A stretch of 64,000 bases of DNA from Rhodospirillales bacterium (GTDB taxonomy: Bacteria; Pseudomonadota; Alphaproteobacteria; Rhodospirillales; Shumkoniaceae), in assembly GCA_018432935.1 (NCBI GenBank), contig JAHDSF010000020.1:62001-126000 (forward strand), given 5' to 3'. This document shows, one piece after another, positions 26,127 through 35,237 of this stretch. A program made the position numbers and the translations under genes. The stretch's first letter is position 1; every line of letters begins with the position of its first letter. Below the pieces are notes generated by a model. It was not told the origin of the DNA, did not search any database, and was given only the letters and a program-made list of their open reading frames with translations.

Positions 26127-27740
26127 GTGGCTGCAACCTCTTGGGAGGGGGGTGGTAAGATCGACGCCACGGGACCCGAGCCCGCAGCCGCCAGGCGAAG
26201 GGGATCGATACAGCGCAAGGCTGCCCTGACGCTGGCCGTGGCGGCTGTGCTCTGCTTCGCCGGCGGCACCTTTGCCGTCAACCGCGTCATCGTGCCGACG
26301 TTCGAGGAGATCGAGCGCCGCGTGGCCTCCGAGGAGGCCTACCGCGCGAAGCGTGCGATCGAGGAGGACTACACCGCCCTCTCCAGGTTCATCTCGGAGT
26401 GGTCGATCCGGGACACCGTCCGCTGGCTGGTTTATTCGGGCACCCCTGCGATGGCCGATACCATCGTAGACCGCTCGGCCCTCGAGGCGCTGGAACTCCA
26501 TGTCGCCGCGATCGTCAAGGCGGACGGCTCTGTCTTCTGGAGTCAGGAGTACAGTCCCGACGGCCACGGCTCGGCGGCACCGGAATGGTTCGTCGCCGCG
26601 CTGCGTGAAATTCCGCTTACGGCGGAGGGAGGCAAGGGGATCCTGATCTCGGACGATGGCCGTCCCCTGCTGGCAGCCTTCCACAACATCCGGGCGCCGG
26701 GAGACGTAGGTCCGCCCCTGGGTATGGTCGGCATCGGCCGCTACATGGATTTCGACTATCAGTTCAGCCTGTTCCGGCGCCTGCGCACGCGCCTGACCCT
26801 GCACGCCGAGATGGCTGGAAGCGCGGCCCCGCCGACACTCGACGTCAGGGAGGAGACGATCCTGGCGCGGGTGCCGATGTTCGACATGTTCCTCATTCGC
26901 GGGCTCACGATCGAGATCGACCTGCCCCGCCAGTTCGTACCGAGCATCGCGCGCGCACTCGCACGCATGAACTACCTGATGTCGGGCCTGGCGCTCCTGA
27001 TGGCGGTCCTGCTGTGGGTGGTGCTACGCCGCGAGATCCTGGTGCCGGTCCGTCAGATCACCAGGCGCATCCGCGACTTCGCCCACGGCGAAGGGGTGCG
27101 CGTCGGGGCTACCGCCGGTTCGCTCGATGACCTTCCCGTGCGGCGCCAGGACGAGGTCGGCGAGATCGCCGCAGAAATCGCCTTCCTGCACGACCGCATC
27201 GTCGACCTTGCCAACCGTGACCCGCTGACCGGCATTTCGACCCGACGGCCCTTCTATGACCGCCTCGGCCACGCTCTCGAGCGGGCGACGCGCTATCACT
27301 ATACGGTGGCCGTGCTGTTCATCGACCTCGACGATTTCAAGCCGGTGAACGACACCTATGGACACGCCGCCGGCGATCTGGTTCTCAAGACCGTGGCGCG
27401 ACGCATCCAGCAGACGCTTCGCAAGAGCGATTCGCTTGCGCGCATGGGCGGCGACGAGTTCGCGATCATGCTGGAAGCCCCCGTCACGAGGGAAAGCGCC
27501 GAAATCGTCGTCAGCAAGGTGGTCGAAGCGATCCGCACTCCGATCCTGTTCGACGAACGGGAGATCGTGGTTGGCGCTTCGATCGGGATCGGGCTCTTCC
27601 CCGAGGACGGACGCGACATGGAATCGCTGATCGCGGTCGCCGACGAGGCGATGTACTCGCGCAAGCCCTCCCGCCGCGTGGCCCGCGGCCCCTCCCCTTC
27701 GCTGATCGTCCGCCCCAAGGCCTCCGAGTTCACGAGCTGA
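26127..27740 (+). CDS. Membrane diguanylate cyclase with extracytoplasmic CHASE4-like sensor and HAMP
   Basis: 537-residue c-di-GMP synthase. A first membrane span is near residues 33-52 and a periplasmic CHASE4-like domain follows to about 270. A second span MSGLALLMAVLLWVVL and a HAMP segment (about 300-350) precede the GGDEF domain. The active site GGDEF (441-445) is intact, and the inhibitory I-site RKSD (432-435) sits at the normal distance, so product inhibition is expected. The start is uncertain: GTG 26127 has only a weak site, and the GGGAGGGG run at about 26143 would suit a start further down, but no in-frame start codon was found there. Confidence 0.9.
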   Translation: MAATSWEGGGKIDATGPEPAAARRRGSIQRKAALTLAVAAVLCFAGGTFAVNRVIVPTFEEIERRVASEEAYRAKRAIEEDYTALSRFISEWSIRDTVRWLVYSGTPAMADTIVDRSALEALELHVAAIVKADGSVFWSQEYSPDGHGSAAPEWFVAALREIPLTAEGGKGILISDDGRPLLAAFHNIRAPGDVGPPLGMVGIGRYMDFDYQFSLFRRLRTRLTLHAEMAGSAAPPTLDVREETILARVPMFDMFLIRGLTIEIDLPRQFVPSIARALARMNYLMSGLALLMAVLLWVVLRREILVPVRQITRRIRDFAHGEGVRVGATAGSLDDLPVRRQDEVGEIAAEIAFLHDRIVDLANRDPLTGISTRRPFYDRLGHALERATRYHYTVAVLFIDLDDFKPVNDTYGHAAGDLVLKTVARRIQQTLRKSDSLARMGGDEFAIMLEAPVTRESAEIVVSKVVEAIRTPILFDEREIVVGASIGIGLFPEDGRDMESLIAVADEAMYSRKPSRRVARGPSPSLIVRPKASEFTS

Positions 27741-27808
27741 GGCAACTGCCCGGGAAGATGGGGAGCCCCCGGAGGCCGACGCCCCCGGGGGCAACTCCCG
27801 CGCCTCAG
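27737..27808. terminator. Nested hairpin between convergent genes
   Basis: Outer arms CTGAGGC (27737-27743) and GCCTCAG (27802-27808) enclose an inner perfect stem GCCCCCGG / CCGGGGGC (27765-27772 with 27785-27792). Both gene stops lie inside the outer arms. There is no T-run, so it is a possible bidirectional terminator. Confidence 0.45.
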
Positions 27809-28935
27809 ATGTAGACGTCGCGCAAGGGCAGGAAACCGTTGAAGTTGACGGCCGAATAGGTGGTCGTGTAGGCGCCGGTGGCGTCCAGCATCACGATGTC
27901 GCCGCTGCGCAGCCCCTTGGGAAGCTGGTAGGCGCACTTTTCGTACAGGATGTCGGCGCCGTCGCAGGTCGGGCCCGCGATCGTCACCGGCCCCGTCTCG
28001 CCGCCGTCGTGGGGGGTGCGGATCGCGTACTTGATGCACTCGTCCATCGTCTCGGCGAGCCCGCCGAACTTGCCGATGTCGAGATAGACCCAGCGCAGCT
28101 CCTCGGCGTACGACTTGCGCGAGACCAGCACGACCTCGGAGTACAGGGTGCCGGCCGCGCCGACCATGTAACGCCCCGGCTCCATCAGCATGCGAGGCCG
28201 CTTGCGGCCGAAGTTGCGAGCGACCGCGCCTTCGATCTGCTCGGCGAACACCTCGATCCCCGGCACCGGCTCCCGATAGGTGATCGGGAAGCCGCCGCCG
28301 ATGTTGACCATCTGCGGCGTGATGCCAGCCTTGGCGAGGCGCACGAACACCTCGCCGACGCGGTCGATCGCCACCGCCCATTGCGTGGCGCGGGTCTGCT
28401 GCGAGCCGACATGGAACGAGATGCCGTACGGCACCAACCCCAGCTCGCGGGCCCGGATCATCAAGTCGGCCGCCATGTCGAGCTCGCAGCCGAACTTCCG
28501 CGACAGCGGCCAGTCGGCACCGCCGTTGGGGGTCAGGATGCGGCAGTAGACGTTGGCGCCCGGCGCCGCCTCGGCCAGCTTGTCGAGCTCGGCCTCGCTG
28601 TCGAAGGCGAACAGACGCACGCCCTTGCCATAGGCGTAGGCGATATCCCGCTGCTTTTTGCTGCAGATGCCGTAGGAAATCCGCTCCGGCCCCGCCCCGG
28701 CGGTCAGGCAGGCGTCGATCTCGCCGACGCTGGCGGCGTCGAACGACGAGCCGAGATCCGCCAGCACGCGCAGGATGGCCGGCGCAGGGTTGGCCTTGAC
28801 GGCGTAGAACACCTCGATCTGGGGCAGGACTCGCCGCAACGTGCGGTAGCTGTCGGCAACGATATCGAGATCGACGACGAGCACCGGGGTCTCCGGACGT
28901 CGCTGGCGGAAGAAGTGATCGGTCTTCGGGGTCAT
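27805..28935 (-). CDS. Fold-type III PLP ornithine/lysine decarboxylase
   Basis: 376-residue basic amino acid decarboxylase of the alanine-racemase fold, making putrescine or cadaverine. The PLP lysine is K47 in VFYAVKANPAP. The phosphate-binding NIGGGFPI, LMEPGRYMV and the catalytic-cysteine loop GPTCDGADIL near residue 325 are intact. The last has Gly where many eukaryotic ODCs have Ser. GGGGAAAGG precedes ATG 28935. A long hairpin-rich leader suggests RNA-level control by polyamines or the substrate. Ornithine versus lysine preference cannot be decided here. Confidence 0.92.
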   Translation of the reverse strand: MTPKTDHFFRQRRPETPVLVVDLDIVADSYRTLRRVLPQIEVFYAVKANPAPAILRVLADLGSSFDAASVGEIDACLTAGAGPERISYGICSKKQRDIAYAYGKGVRLFAFDSEAELDKLAEAAPGANVYCRILTPNGGADWPLSRKFGCELDMAADLMIRARELGLVPYGISFHVGSQQTRATQWAVAIDRVGEVFVRLAKAGITPQMVNIGGGFPITYREPVPGIEVFAEQIEGAVARNFGRKRPRMLMEPGRYMVGAAGTLYSEVVLVSRKSYAEELRWVYLDIGKFGGLAETMDECIKYAIRTPHDGGETGPVTIAGPTCDGADILYEKCAYQLPKGLRSGDIVMLDATGAYTTTYSAVNFNGFLPLRDVYI

Positions 28936-29313
28936 AGGCCTTTCCCCCAATCCGGACGTGGCAAGGCCACGCGTGAACAAGGTCAGGCTCCGGGCGCACC
29001 CGGAGCGCGGCGAAGTTCAACCTCGACGGCTTACGCCGTCCGCGGACTCGAATGGGGGTTTTTCCGGCCGAGCAGGCTCACGTACGACATGTAGGAGACG
29101 CGATCCCCTTCACGCCCGAGCCAGCAGCCGGAGCCGGTAAGCGTGCGCCGAAACGACGCGCGCGAATAGGGTACGTGGAAAATCGGGCCTTTTCGCAATC
29201 TTCGCTCCTCCCGGAGAGCCGCCGGCAAAGCCGGCCCATGCCAAGAAGAACGCCGGTTCCGCCGACCTCGCAACGGCGAGGACCCTTTGGCCCGTACGTA
29301 TGGCCCGCTTATA
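28936..29313 (-). ncRNA. Long structured 5' leader of the decarboxylase gene, speF-leader-like
   Basis: About 370 bases upstream of the decarboxylase, read on the minus strand, contain a row of strong hairpins. They are GCCGGC-TTT-GCCGGC (29221-29235), GACGGC-GTAA-GCCGTC (29027-29042), GCTCCGGG-TGCG-CCCGGAGC (28987-29006) and GTGGC-CTT-GCCAC just before the gene. A -10-like TATAAG (29308-29313) would start the leader near 29301. A conserved speF leader RNA is known upstream of ornithine decarboxylase genes in alphaproteobacteria. I infer this is a member but cannot check its consensus. The rest of the 481-base gap (29314-29416) shows nothing clear. Confidence 0.45.
29031..29090 (-). CDS. Possible 19-residue leader peptide in the decarboxylase leader
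   Basis: Short frame beginning MSYVSLLGRKNP whose TAA stop lies exactly in the loop of the hairpin GACGGC-GTAA-GCCGTC. Translation would therefore open that hairpin. The ribosome site (GAAGGGG, about 14 bases upstream) is poorly spaced. It is reported because ornithine-decarboxylase leaders of enterobacteria use a sensing leader peptide. It may be chance. Confidence 0.25.
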   Translation of the reverse strand: MSYVSLLGRKNPHSSPRTA

Positions 29314-29416
29314 CGCGAAACCGGCCCGAAGAAAAGTCGATAATTGTCACCGTCTCAATTTTGTGGGCGGGGAGCGGAGGACGCCGGGACCGATCCGCCA
29401 CCGGCGTCCTTCAGCA

Positions 29417-30385
29417 TCAGATCAGCCCCGCCAGAGGCGACGACGGGTCGGCATACATCTTCCTGGGCATGCGCCCCGCAAGATAGGCCAGGCGTCCGGC
29501 AATGACCGCGTGCTTCATCGCCGCCGCCATTCGAATCGGGTCCTTGGCTTCGGCGATCGCCGTGTTCATCAGCACCCCGTCGCAACCCAGTTCCATCGCC
29601 ACCGCAGCATCGGATGCCGTGCCGACCCCGGCATCGACCAGCACCGGCACCTTGGCCTGCTCGACGATCAATCGGATGTTGACCGGGCTCTGCACGCCGA
29701 GGCCGGAACCGATCGGCGCCGCGAGCGGCATGATGGCGACGCAACCCAGCTCTTCCAGCCGCTTCGCCATGATCGGATCGTCCGAGCAGTAGACCATCAC
29801 CTTGAAGCCCTCGCGAATCAGAACCTCGGCCGCCTGGAGGGTTTCGATCATGTTCGGGTACAGGGTCTTCTGGTCGCCCAGGACCTCGAGCTTGACGAGA
29901 TCCCAGCCGCCCGCTTCCCGGGCCAGCCGCAGGGTCCGCAAGGCGTCGTTCGCGGTGAAGCAGCCGGCGGTGTTGGGCAGGTAGGTGTACTTCTTGGGAT
30001 CGATGTAGTCGATCAGCATCGGCTTGCTGCGGTCGGTCACGTTGACCCGACGCACCGCCACCGTGATGATCTCGGCGCCCGAAGCCTCGAGAGCCCTTGC
30101 CGTCTCCTCGTAGTCCTTGTACTTGCCGGTTCCTACCAGCAATCGCGACGTGAAGCGCCGGCCGGCGATCACGAGGCTGTCGTCGGTCCCGCCGCCGATG
30201 AAATGCACGATCTCAAGGCGATCGCCCTCGTCAAGCCGCGTGCTGCCGTACAGCGATCGCGGCACGATCTCCAGGTTGCGTTCGATGGCGACCTTGCGGC
30301 CGTCGAGGCCGATCGCGTGCAGCAGGTCTTCCACGTTCATCGGAGCGTCGAATGCGCGCTCCTCGCCATTGATGGTCAATCGCAT
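29417..30385 (-). CDS. thiG: ThiS-ThiG fusion: sulfur carrier plus thiazole synthase
   Basis: 322-residue bifunctional thiamine-thiazole protein. Residues 1-66 are a complete ThiS ubiquitin-like domain ([12 protein letters not shown] to HFIGGG). Residues about 70-322 are ThiG, with [12 protein letters not shown], the Schiff-base lysine K165 in [20 protein letters not shown] and [12 protein letters not shown]. ThiG condenses deoxyxylulose phosphate, dehydroglycine and the ThiS thiocarboxylate. In free ThiS the reactive group is the C-terminal Gly; here the Gly stretch is internal (64-66). Start ATG 30385 is where ThiS begins; the ribosome site is weak. No thiamine riboswitch was seen upstream. 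Confidence 0.93.
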   Translation of the reverse strand: MRLTINGEERAFDAPMNVEDLLHAIGLDGRKVAIERNLEIVPRSLYGSTRLDEGDRLEIVHFIGGGTDDSLVIAGRRFTSRLLVGTGKYKDYEETARALEASGAEIITVAVRRVNVTDRSKPMLIDYIDPKKYTYLPNTAGCFTANDALRTLRLAREAGGWDLVKLEVLGDQKTLYPNMIETLQAAEVLIREGFKVMVYCSDDPIMAKRLEELGCVAIMPLAAPIGSGLGVQSPVNIRLIVEQAKVPVLVDAGVGTASDAAVAMELGCDGVLMNTAIAEAKDPIRMAAAMKHAVIAGRLAYLAGRMPRKMYADPSSPLAGLI

Positions 30386-30490
30386 CCGGTTTTGTCCATG
30401 TTCATCATGCGCGGGCAAGTGCCGCGAAGGAGGGCTGTCCGCTCTGCCCCCCGCAACGAAGGAACCGTCGCGGCTCGAAAGGCAGCCCCT

Positions 30491-30518
30491 AAGATAGAGA
30501 AAAGTCTGTGTCGCACAA
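30491..30518 (-). promoter_or_regulatory. Candidate promoter of thiSG in the thiSG-accB divergent gap
   Basis: On the minus strand TTGTGC (30513-30518), 16 bases, TATCTT (30491-30496). The 357-base gap (30386-30742) between thiSG and accB otherwise shows no gene, and a weaker TATAAC (30533-30538) could serve accB on the plus strand. Confidence 0.35.
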
Positions 30519-30742
30519 GACCATGAGCATGCTATAACCGCTGCCGCGCTTAGAGCCACCGGATCGGCCCCGCATGAGCTCCGTCGCATTCCTCCGAAAC
30601 GGCACACTCCTTCAGGTCTTTCGGATCGCGCCCGCCCGCGCGCCGCAGTCAGGAATCATTGGCGGACATGCCCGAAGTCGGGTAGAAGCGGCCCACCGGA
30701 TGTTGCGCCCCGAGGGCGCGCCCTGAATTGGCGAAGGACGAT

Positions 30743-31198
30743 ATGAAGCGGGAAAACCCTACCGAGCTCAACGAGCTGGTCCGCACCCTTGCGGACGTGC
30801 TGAAGGAAACCGGACTCACCGAGATCGAGTACGGCGCAGGCGACTGGCATGTCCGGGTCAGCAAGGCCGCTACGATCGCCGGGCCGCAAATGGTCGCGCC
30901 GGCGAGCGCGCCCGCCGCCGCGGCACCGTCCGAAGCCGCTGCCGGGGAGCTGCTCGCCAACCACCCCGGTGTCGTGGTGTCGCCGATGGTCGGCATCGCC
31001 TACACCCTGCCCGAGCCCGGCGCCGCACCCTTCGTCCAGGTCGGCGACCGCGTCGCGTCCGGCGACACCCTGCTCCTGATCGAGGCGATGAAGGTGTTCA
31101 ATCCCATCAAGGCGCCGCGGGCCGGCACGGTGACGCGCATTCTCGCCACCAACGGCTCTCCGGTCGAGTTCGGCGAGCCCCTGATGATCATCGAGTAG
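30743..31198 (+). CDS. accB: Acetyl-CoA carboxylase biotin carboxyl carrier protein
   Basis: 151-residue BCCP of fatty-acid synthesis. The N-terminal part [18 protein letters not shown] interacts with AccC. An Ala/Pro linker leads to a C-terminal biotinyl domain with the biotin lysine in [15 protein letters not shown] (EAMKV where most have EAMKM). ATG 30743 has AAGGA five bases upstream, and a TTG five codons earlier is less likely. accC follows after 5 bases. The aroQ gene that precedes accB in many alphaproteobacteria is absent here. Confidence 0.95.
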   Translation: MKRENPTELNELVRTLADVLKETGLTEIEYGAGDWHVRVSKAATIAGPQMVAPASAPAAAAPSEAAAGELLANHPGVVVSPMVGIAYTLPEPGAAPFVQVGDRVASGDTLLLIEAMKVFNPIKAPRAGTVTRILATNGSPVEFGEPLMIIE

Positions 31199-31203
31199 GC
31201 GGC

Positions 31204-32547
31204 ATGTTCGAGAAGGTTCTCATCGCCAACCGCGGCGAGATCGCGCTTCGAATCCACCGCGCCTGCAAAGAAATGGGCATCCGGACGGTGGCGGTCCATT
31301 CGACGGCCGACGCCGACGCGATGCACGTGCGGCTGGCCGACGAATCGGTGTGCATCGGACCGCCGCGCGTCACCGACAGCTATCTCAACAAGGCGGCGAT
31401 CCTGTCGGCGGCAACCATTTCCGGCGCCGATGCGATCCATCCCGGCTACGGCTTCCTGGCCGAGAACGCCGACTTCGCCGACATGGTCGAGGAGCACGGA
31501 TTCACCTTCATCGGGCCGTCGCCCCAGCACCTTCGCCTGATGGGCGACAAGATCAAGGCCAAGGAGGCCGCGGCTGCGGCCGGGCTTCCGGTCGTCCCCG
31601 GCTCGGACGGCGCGGTCACCAGCGCCGACGACGCGCTCGCCATCGCCGAGCGGCTCGGCTACCCGGTGATCGTCAAGGCCTCCGCCGGCGGCGGCGGCCG
31701 GGGCATGAAGCTGGCGATGACCAAGGAGGAGCTGCCCGGCGCCCTCAAGCTCGCCAGCAGCGAGGCTCTGGCCGGATTCGGCAACGGCGAGGTCTATCTC
31801 GAAAAGTACCTCCTGAAGCCGCGTCACATCGAGGTGCAGGTGATCGCCGATTCCTACGGCAACGCATGCCACCTCGGCGAGCGCGACTGCAGCCTGCAGC
31901 GGCGCCACCAGAAGGTCGTCGAAGAAGCCCCCTCGCCGGCCCTCAACGCCGAGCTGCGGGCACAGATCGGCAAGGTCGCGACGGATGCCGTGAAAGCGCT
32001 CGGCTACCGCAGCGTCGGCACCATCGAGTTCCTATATGAGGACGGCAAGTTCTATTTCATGGAAATGAACACCCGTCTTCAGGTGGAGCACCCGGTCACC
32101 GAGATGATCACCGGGTTCGACGTGGTGAGGCAGATGGTGCGGATTGCGGCCGGCGCCCCGCTCGGCTACCAGCAGGAAGCGGTGCAGTTCCGCGGCCACG
32201 CCATCGAGTGCCGGATCAATGCCGAGAACCCGGAGACCTTCACGCCCTCGCCGGGGCGCATCGGCGACTACCATCCGCCGGGAGGTCTCGGCGTGCGCGT
32301 CGATTCGGCGCTCTATGCCGGCTACAAGATCCCGCCCTATTACGACAGCATGATCGCCAAGCTGATCGTCCACGGTGCCAACCGGAACGAATGCCTGATG
32401 CGCCTGCGCCGGGCCCTGGACGAGTACGTGATAGGCGGCATCGAGACCACGATCCCGCTTCACCAGAGGCTGATGGCCGCCCCGGAGTTCATCAACGGGA
32501 CGTACGACATCCACTGGCTGGAACGCTTCGTGGCGAAGGATGTCTAG
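31204..32547 (+). CDS. accC: Acetyl-CoA carboxylase biotin carboxylase
   Basis: 447-residue ATP-grasp enzyme that carboxylates biotin on AccB. It has the N-terminal [20 protein letters not shown], the ATP loop [47 protein letters not shown] and the catalytic [15 protein letters not shown]. Full family length. The stop overlaps the aat start by 8 bases. Confidence 0.96.
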   Translation: MFEKVLIANRGEIALRIHRACKEMGIRTVAVHSTADADAMHVRLADESVCIGPPRVTDSYLNKAAILSAATISGADAIHPGYGFLAENADFADMVEEHGFTFIGPSPQHLRLMGDKIKAKEAAAAAGLPVVPGSDGAVTSADDALAIAERLGYPVIVKASAGGGGRGMKLAMTKEELPGALKLASSEALAGFGNGEVYLEKYLLKPRHIEVQVIADSYGNACHLGERDCSLQRRHQKVVEEAPSPALNAELRAQIGKVATDAVKALGYRSVGTIEFLYEDGKFYFMEMNTRLQVEHPVTEMITGFDVVRQMVRIAAGAPLGYQQEAVQFRGHAIECRINAENPETFTPSPGRIGDYHPPGGLGVRVDSALYAGYKIPPYYDSMIAKLIVHGANRNECLMRLRRALDEYVIGGIETTIPLHQRLMAAPEFINGTYDIHWLERFVAKDV

Positions 32548-33226
32548 GCGGGACGACAAGTCCTTCAAGCTTACACCAGAGCTGCTGCTGCGCGCCTACG
32601 CCATCGGCGTCTTCCCGATGGCCGAACGTCACGACGACAACACGGTGTTCTGGGTCAGCCCGAAGCAGCGCGGCATCCTTCCGCTCGATGCCTTCCATGT
32701 TTCGCGCAGCCTGCGCCGCACCGTGCGCAGGCGCGTCTTCGAGGTCACCTGCGACGCCGCCTTCGCCGCAGTCATGGAGGGCTGCGCCGAAGTCGGCGGC
32801 AAGCGTCGGGAAACCTGGATCAACGCGATGATCCTGGAGGGCTTCCAGGGCCTCCACGCGGCCGGCTTCGCCCACAGCATCGAGTGCTGGCAGGGCGGCC
32901 GGCTGGTGGGGGGACTGTACGGCGTCGCGTTGGGCGGCGCCTTTTTCGGCGAGAGCATGTTTTCGCGCATCACCGATGCCAGCAAGGTGGCGCTGGTCCA
33001 TCTGGCGGCACGGCTGCGGCTGTCGAAGTTCGTGCTCCTTGACACCCAGTTCGTAACCGAGCACCTGCGCTCGTTCGGGGCGATCGAGATCCCGGCCGGC
33101 GAATACCAGGCGCGCCTCGACGCCGCGGTCGCGGTCGGGGCCCGCTTCTACTGCGGCGGCGAGACCCCGGGGCTCTGGGCCGAGGTGGAGGCCTTGTTGC
33201 GGCAATCGAGGACCCAGACGTCGTAG
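32540..33226 (+). CDS. aat: Leucyl/phenylalanyl-tRNA--protein transferase
   Basis: 228-residue enzyme of the bacterial N-degron pathway, adding Leu or Phe to N-terminal Lys or Arg of proteins. It begins [19 protein letters not shown] and contains [38 protein letters not shown] and the end block [16 protein letters not shown], all family signatures. It overlaps accC by 8 bases and its 3' end overlaps the convergent DUF2155 gene by 79 bases. Confidence 0.95.
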   Translation: MSRRDDKSFKLTPELLLRAYAIGVFPMAERHDDNTVFWVSPKQRGILPLDAFHVSRSLRRTVRRRVFEVTCDAAFAAVMEGCAEVGGKRRETWINAMILEGFQGLHAAGFAHSIECWQGGRLVGGLYGVALGGAFFGESMFSRITDASKVALVHLAARLRLSKFVLLDTQFVTEHLRSFGAIEIPAGEYQARLDAAVAVGARFYCGGETPGLWAEVEALLRQSRTQTS

Positions 33227-33585
33227 ACCGGGTGCTCGAGCGCCGACAGCGCCGGGCTGGAGGCGAACATCCAGCCGTGGAACAGGTCGGTCATCGCCTC
33301 GCCGGGACGCACTTCCGAAATGTCGAGGAAGGCGGCGCTCTCCGGCGGTTCCTCCGGCGGGCGTTTGTCGCAGGTGCGGGCGACGATTTCGAGGGTGCCG
33401 AAGCGGAACGTGGTGCCGACCTCGACGTCGACGGTCGAGACCCGCGCCGTCACCTTGTCGAGCGCCTGCAGCACGACGGTGTCGTAGGGCTCCGCCCGGG
33501 CGGCGCCGCACCACGGCGCAACGAGGAGCGCCAGGGTCGCCACGAGCAGTCTCGAAAGCCGCTTGGTGTTGCGCATTGCCGTCAC
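33148..33585 (-). CDS. DUF2155 exported protein
   Basis: 145-residue secreted protein. The signal peptide is about 1-31 ([16 protein letters not shown]), then the DUF2155 block [64 protein letters not shown]. The domain is nearly restricted to alphaproteobacteria and has no known function. It usually lies near the NDUFA12-like gene, as here. The GTG start at 33585 overlaps the stop of the MCE gene (GTGA); ATG 33576 is an alternative. The last 79 bases overlap aat on the other strand. Confidence 0.88.
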   Translation of the reverse strand: MTAMRNTKRLSRLLVATLALLVAPWCGAARAEPYDTVVLQALDKVTARVSTVDVEVGTTFRFGTLEIVARTCDKRPPEEPPESAAFLDISEVRPGEAMTDLFHGWMFASSPALSALEHPVYDVWVLDCRNKASTSAQSPGVSPPQ

Positions 33586-34085
33586 GGAAGCTTGATGCCG
33601 CCGTTGGCGGGCTGGCCGCCGCCGGCATCGCCGCCGCCGCTGCCCCCGGTGGCGAGGAAGATGATCTCGCCCACCTGATCCTCGAGCGAGCGGAAATCGC
33701 GGGTCTTCTTGATGTGCGAGCCGGGCTGGATGGGGCTTTCCGAGCGGCCGGGCTCGAGGCGGACGTACTTGCCGCCGAGCAGGCCGTCGCTTTCGATCGC
33801 CGCCACCGTGTCGTCGGGCAGGCTGATGTCGTTGCGGATGCTGAGCGTCACCACCGCGTCGAAGGTCTTGGGGTCGAGCCGCTGATCGGTGACGGTACCG
33901 ACCTTGATGCCGCTGATGCGCACGTCGCTGCCGGTGGCGAGGCCGCCGATCTTGTAGAAGGTGGCGCTGAGCGGATAGCCGGCGGCCGAGCCGATCTGCG
34001 CCGTCTCGTAGGCGAAGAACACGAACAGTGCGGCCACCACCAGGACCACCGCGCCCATCACCGTTTCGATCGCATTGCGTCCCAT
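33582..34085 (-). CDS. mlaD: MlaD-type MCE protein, lipid asymmetry ABC system
   Basis: 167-residue inner-membrane-anchored periplasmic protein of the Mla phospholipid transport system. One N-terminal span (ETVMGAVVLVVAALFVFFAY) is followed by the MCE domain LSATFYKIGGLATGSDVRISGIKVGTV to VRLEPG, and a Gly/Pro-rich tail. It is two bases after the second MCE gene and overlaps DUF2155. The other Mla genes (mlaE, mlaF) are not in this window. Confidence 0.88.
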   Translation of the reverse strand: MGRNAIETVMGAVVLVVAALFVFFAYETAQIGSAAGYPLSATFYKIGGLATGSDVRISGIKVGTVTDQRLDPKTFDAVVTLSIRNDISLPDDTVAAIESDGLLGGKYVRLEPGRSESPIQPGSHIKKTRDFRSLEDQVGEIIFLATGGSGGGDAGGGQPANGGIKLP

Positions 34086-34087
34086 GG

Positions 34088-34570
34088 CTACCTCGCTCCG
34101 GCGCCGTCGCAGTTGCATTCCCTGGCCAGCCGCGCCCGGCCCTGGCCGATGATGAGGTCGAGAAGGTTGCTGACGATCATGGCATCCTGGGTGAAGCGGA
34201 TGCTGCTGCCGGAGGCCAGCGTGTCTTCCTCGCCGCCCGGCTCGAGGACCAGGAACTTGGACCCGAACAGGCCGTCGGTGTGAATCGCCGCCGAGGTGTC
34301 GGCGGGCAGCGCGACCTCGCCCTCCAGGCGCATCCGCACGACCGCGCGGAAATGGGGATCCAGGGTCACGGAGTCGACCACGCCGATACGGATCCCGCCC
34401 AGGCGCACCGGATCGCCGACATTGAGGCCGTCGATGCGGTTGAAGGTGGCGCTGATCACGGACTCGTCGGCGCCGCCCGCCGCCACCCTCTGGTAGGGGA
34501 ACAGCAGGAGCGCCGCGATCGCGAGCAGGACGGCGAAGCCGACCGAAGCCTCCTTGAGTTCCTGACCCAT
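34088..34570 (-). CDS. Second MlaD-like MCE protein
   Basis: 160-residue protein with one N-terminal span (ASVGFAVLLAIAALLLFPYQ) and an MCE domain: SATFNRIDGLNVGDPVRLGG, then VDSVTLDP and LFGSKFLVLEPGG. The C-terminal end carries a CNC pair. It is clearly a tandem relative of the downstream MCE gene but diverged, so the two may form mixed rings. Stop and next start are two bases apart. Confidence 0.85.
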   Translation of the reverse strand: MGQELKEASVGFAVLLAIAALLLFPYQRVAAGGADESVISATFNRIDGLNVGDPVRLGGIRIGVVDSVTLDPHFRAVVRMRLEGEVALPADTSAAIHTDGLFGSKFLVLEPGGEEDTLASGSSIRFTQDAMIVSNLLDLIIGQGRARLARECNCDGAGAR

Positions 34571-34579
34571 CGCCGCCCC

Positions 34580-34936
34580 TTACTCCGGGATCCAGGGCTC
34601 GTAGTCGCTGTCGGTCCGCGCATGCACGCCCGTCCGCAGCTGCGATCCCGATGGCCGGTACGCCGCCGGCGTGCCGGTCCGGTTGGGATGCTGCTCCTTC
34701 TGCCAGGACCGTGCCTGCGCCGCCCTCTCCATCAGCGGCTGCGGCGCCGTGTGGTGGAGCCAGGCGCTCCACTCCGCCGGGACCGTGGTCGCCTCGGCGT
34801 CGCCCTTGTACAGGACCCAGCGCCGCTCCCTGCCGTGGAGACGCCTGCCCTTGCTGCGGTAGTAGCGGTTGCCGAACGAGTCGGTGCCGACCAGCTCGCC
34901 GCGCAGGAGGGTATAAAGCCGGGTTCCAATGCTCAT
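34580..34936 (-). CDS. NDUFA12-like NADH:ubiquinone oxidoreductase accessory subunit
   Basis: 118-residue homologue of the mitochondrial complex I 17.2 kDa (NDUFA12) subunit, found in alphaproteobacteria and mitochondria. Typical blocks are [35 protein letters not shown] and [12 protein letters not shown]. Start ATG 34936 has GAGGCGG upstream. It lies 9 bases before the MCE genes, the usual alphaproteobacterial neighbourhood with DUF2155 and aat. Confidence 0.92.
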   Translation of the reverse strand: MSIGTRLYTLLRGELVGTDSFGNRYYRSKGRRLHGRERRWVLYKGDAEATTVPAEWSAWLHHTAPQPLMERAAQARSWQKEQHPNRTGTPAAYRPSGSQLRTGVHARTDSDYEPWIPE

Positions 34937-35059
34937 GCGTTTCCGCCTCGTCATGACGACCGGATTGGCGGCGCCACTATGGCATCGAAGGCTCTTGACG
35001 TCCAGATCGCGAAACACCCCTCCGATCGGCGAATCGCGAGCTTTCCTTGATGTCAAGCG

Positions 35060-35106
35060 GAACTATATGTATGGCTACCCAAAATTTCTGACACCAAATC
35101 TTGTCA
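35060..35106 (+). promoter_or_regulatory. Candidate tandem NrdR boxes upstream of nrdJ
   Basis: Two partial matches to the NrdR box (consensus ACACWATATATWGTGT): GAACTATATGTATGGC (35060-35075) and ACACCAAATCTTGTCA (35091-35106). Their spacing is 31 bases, three helical turns, as usual for NrdR pairs. TTGATG (35047-35052) with TATGGC (35070-35075) could be the promoter they cover. The 301-base gap shows no cobalamin riboswitch core. Confidence 0.4.
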
Positions 35107-35237
35107 TTCTCCCGGACCCGTGGCTACACTTCCGATCGAGGCGCGAGGGCAGCGCCCCGGGGAGAAGGTTTCGCCGCAGGGAGGAGAAGCCTTTCGTCCC
35201 TTTCGCAAAAAAACACCGGCAAGGTCGAGGGGTTGGA

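Noticed and set aside
30386..30742. Thiamine riboswitch upstream of thiSG
   Set aside because: I looked for CTGAGA and ACCTGAT-type THI-box elements on the minus strand and saw none.
34937..35237. Cobalamin riboswitch upstream of nrdJ
   Set aside because: No B12-box-like GCCACTG core or matching stems found; the region is also short for it.
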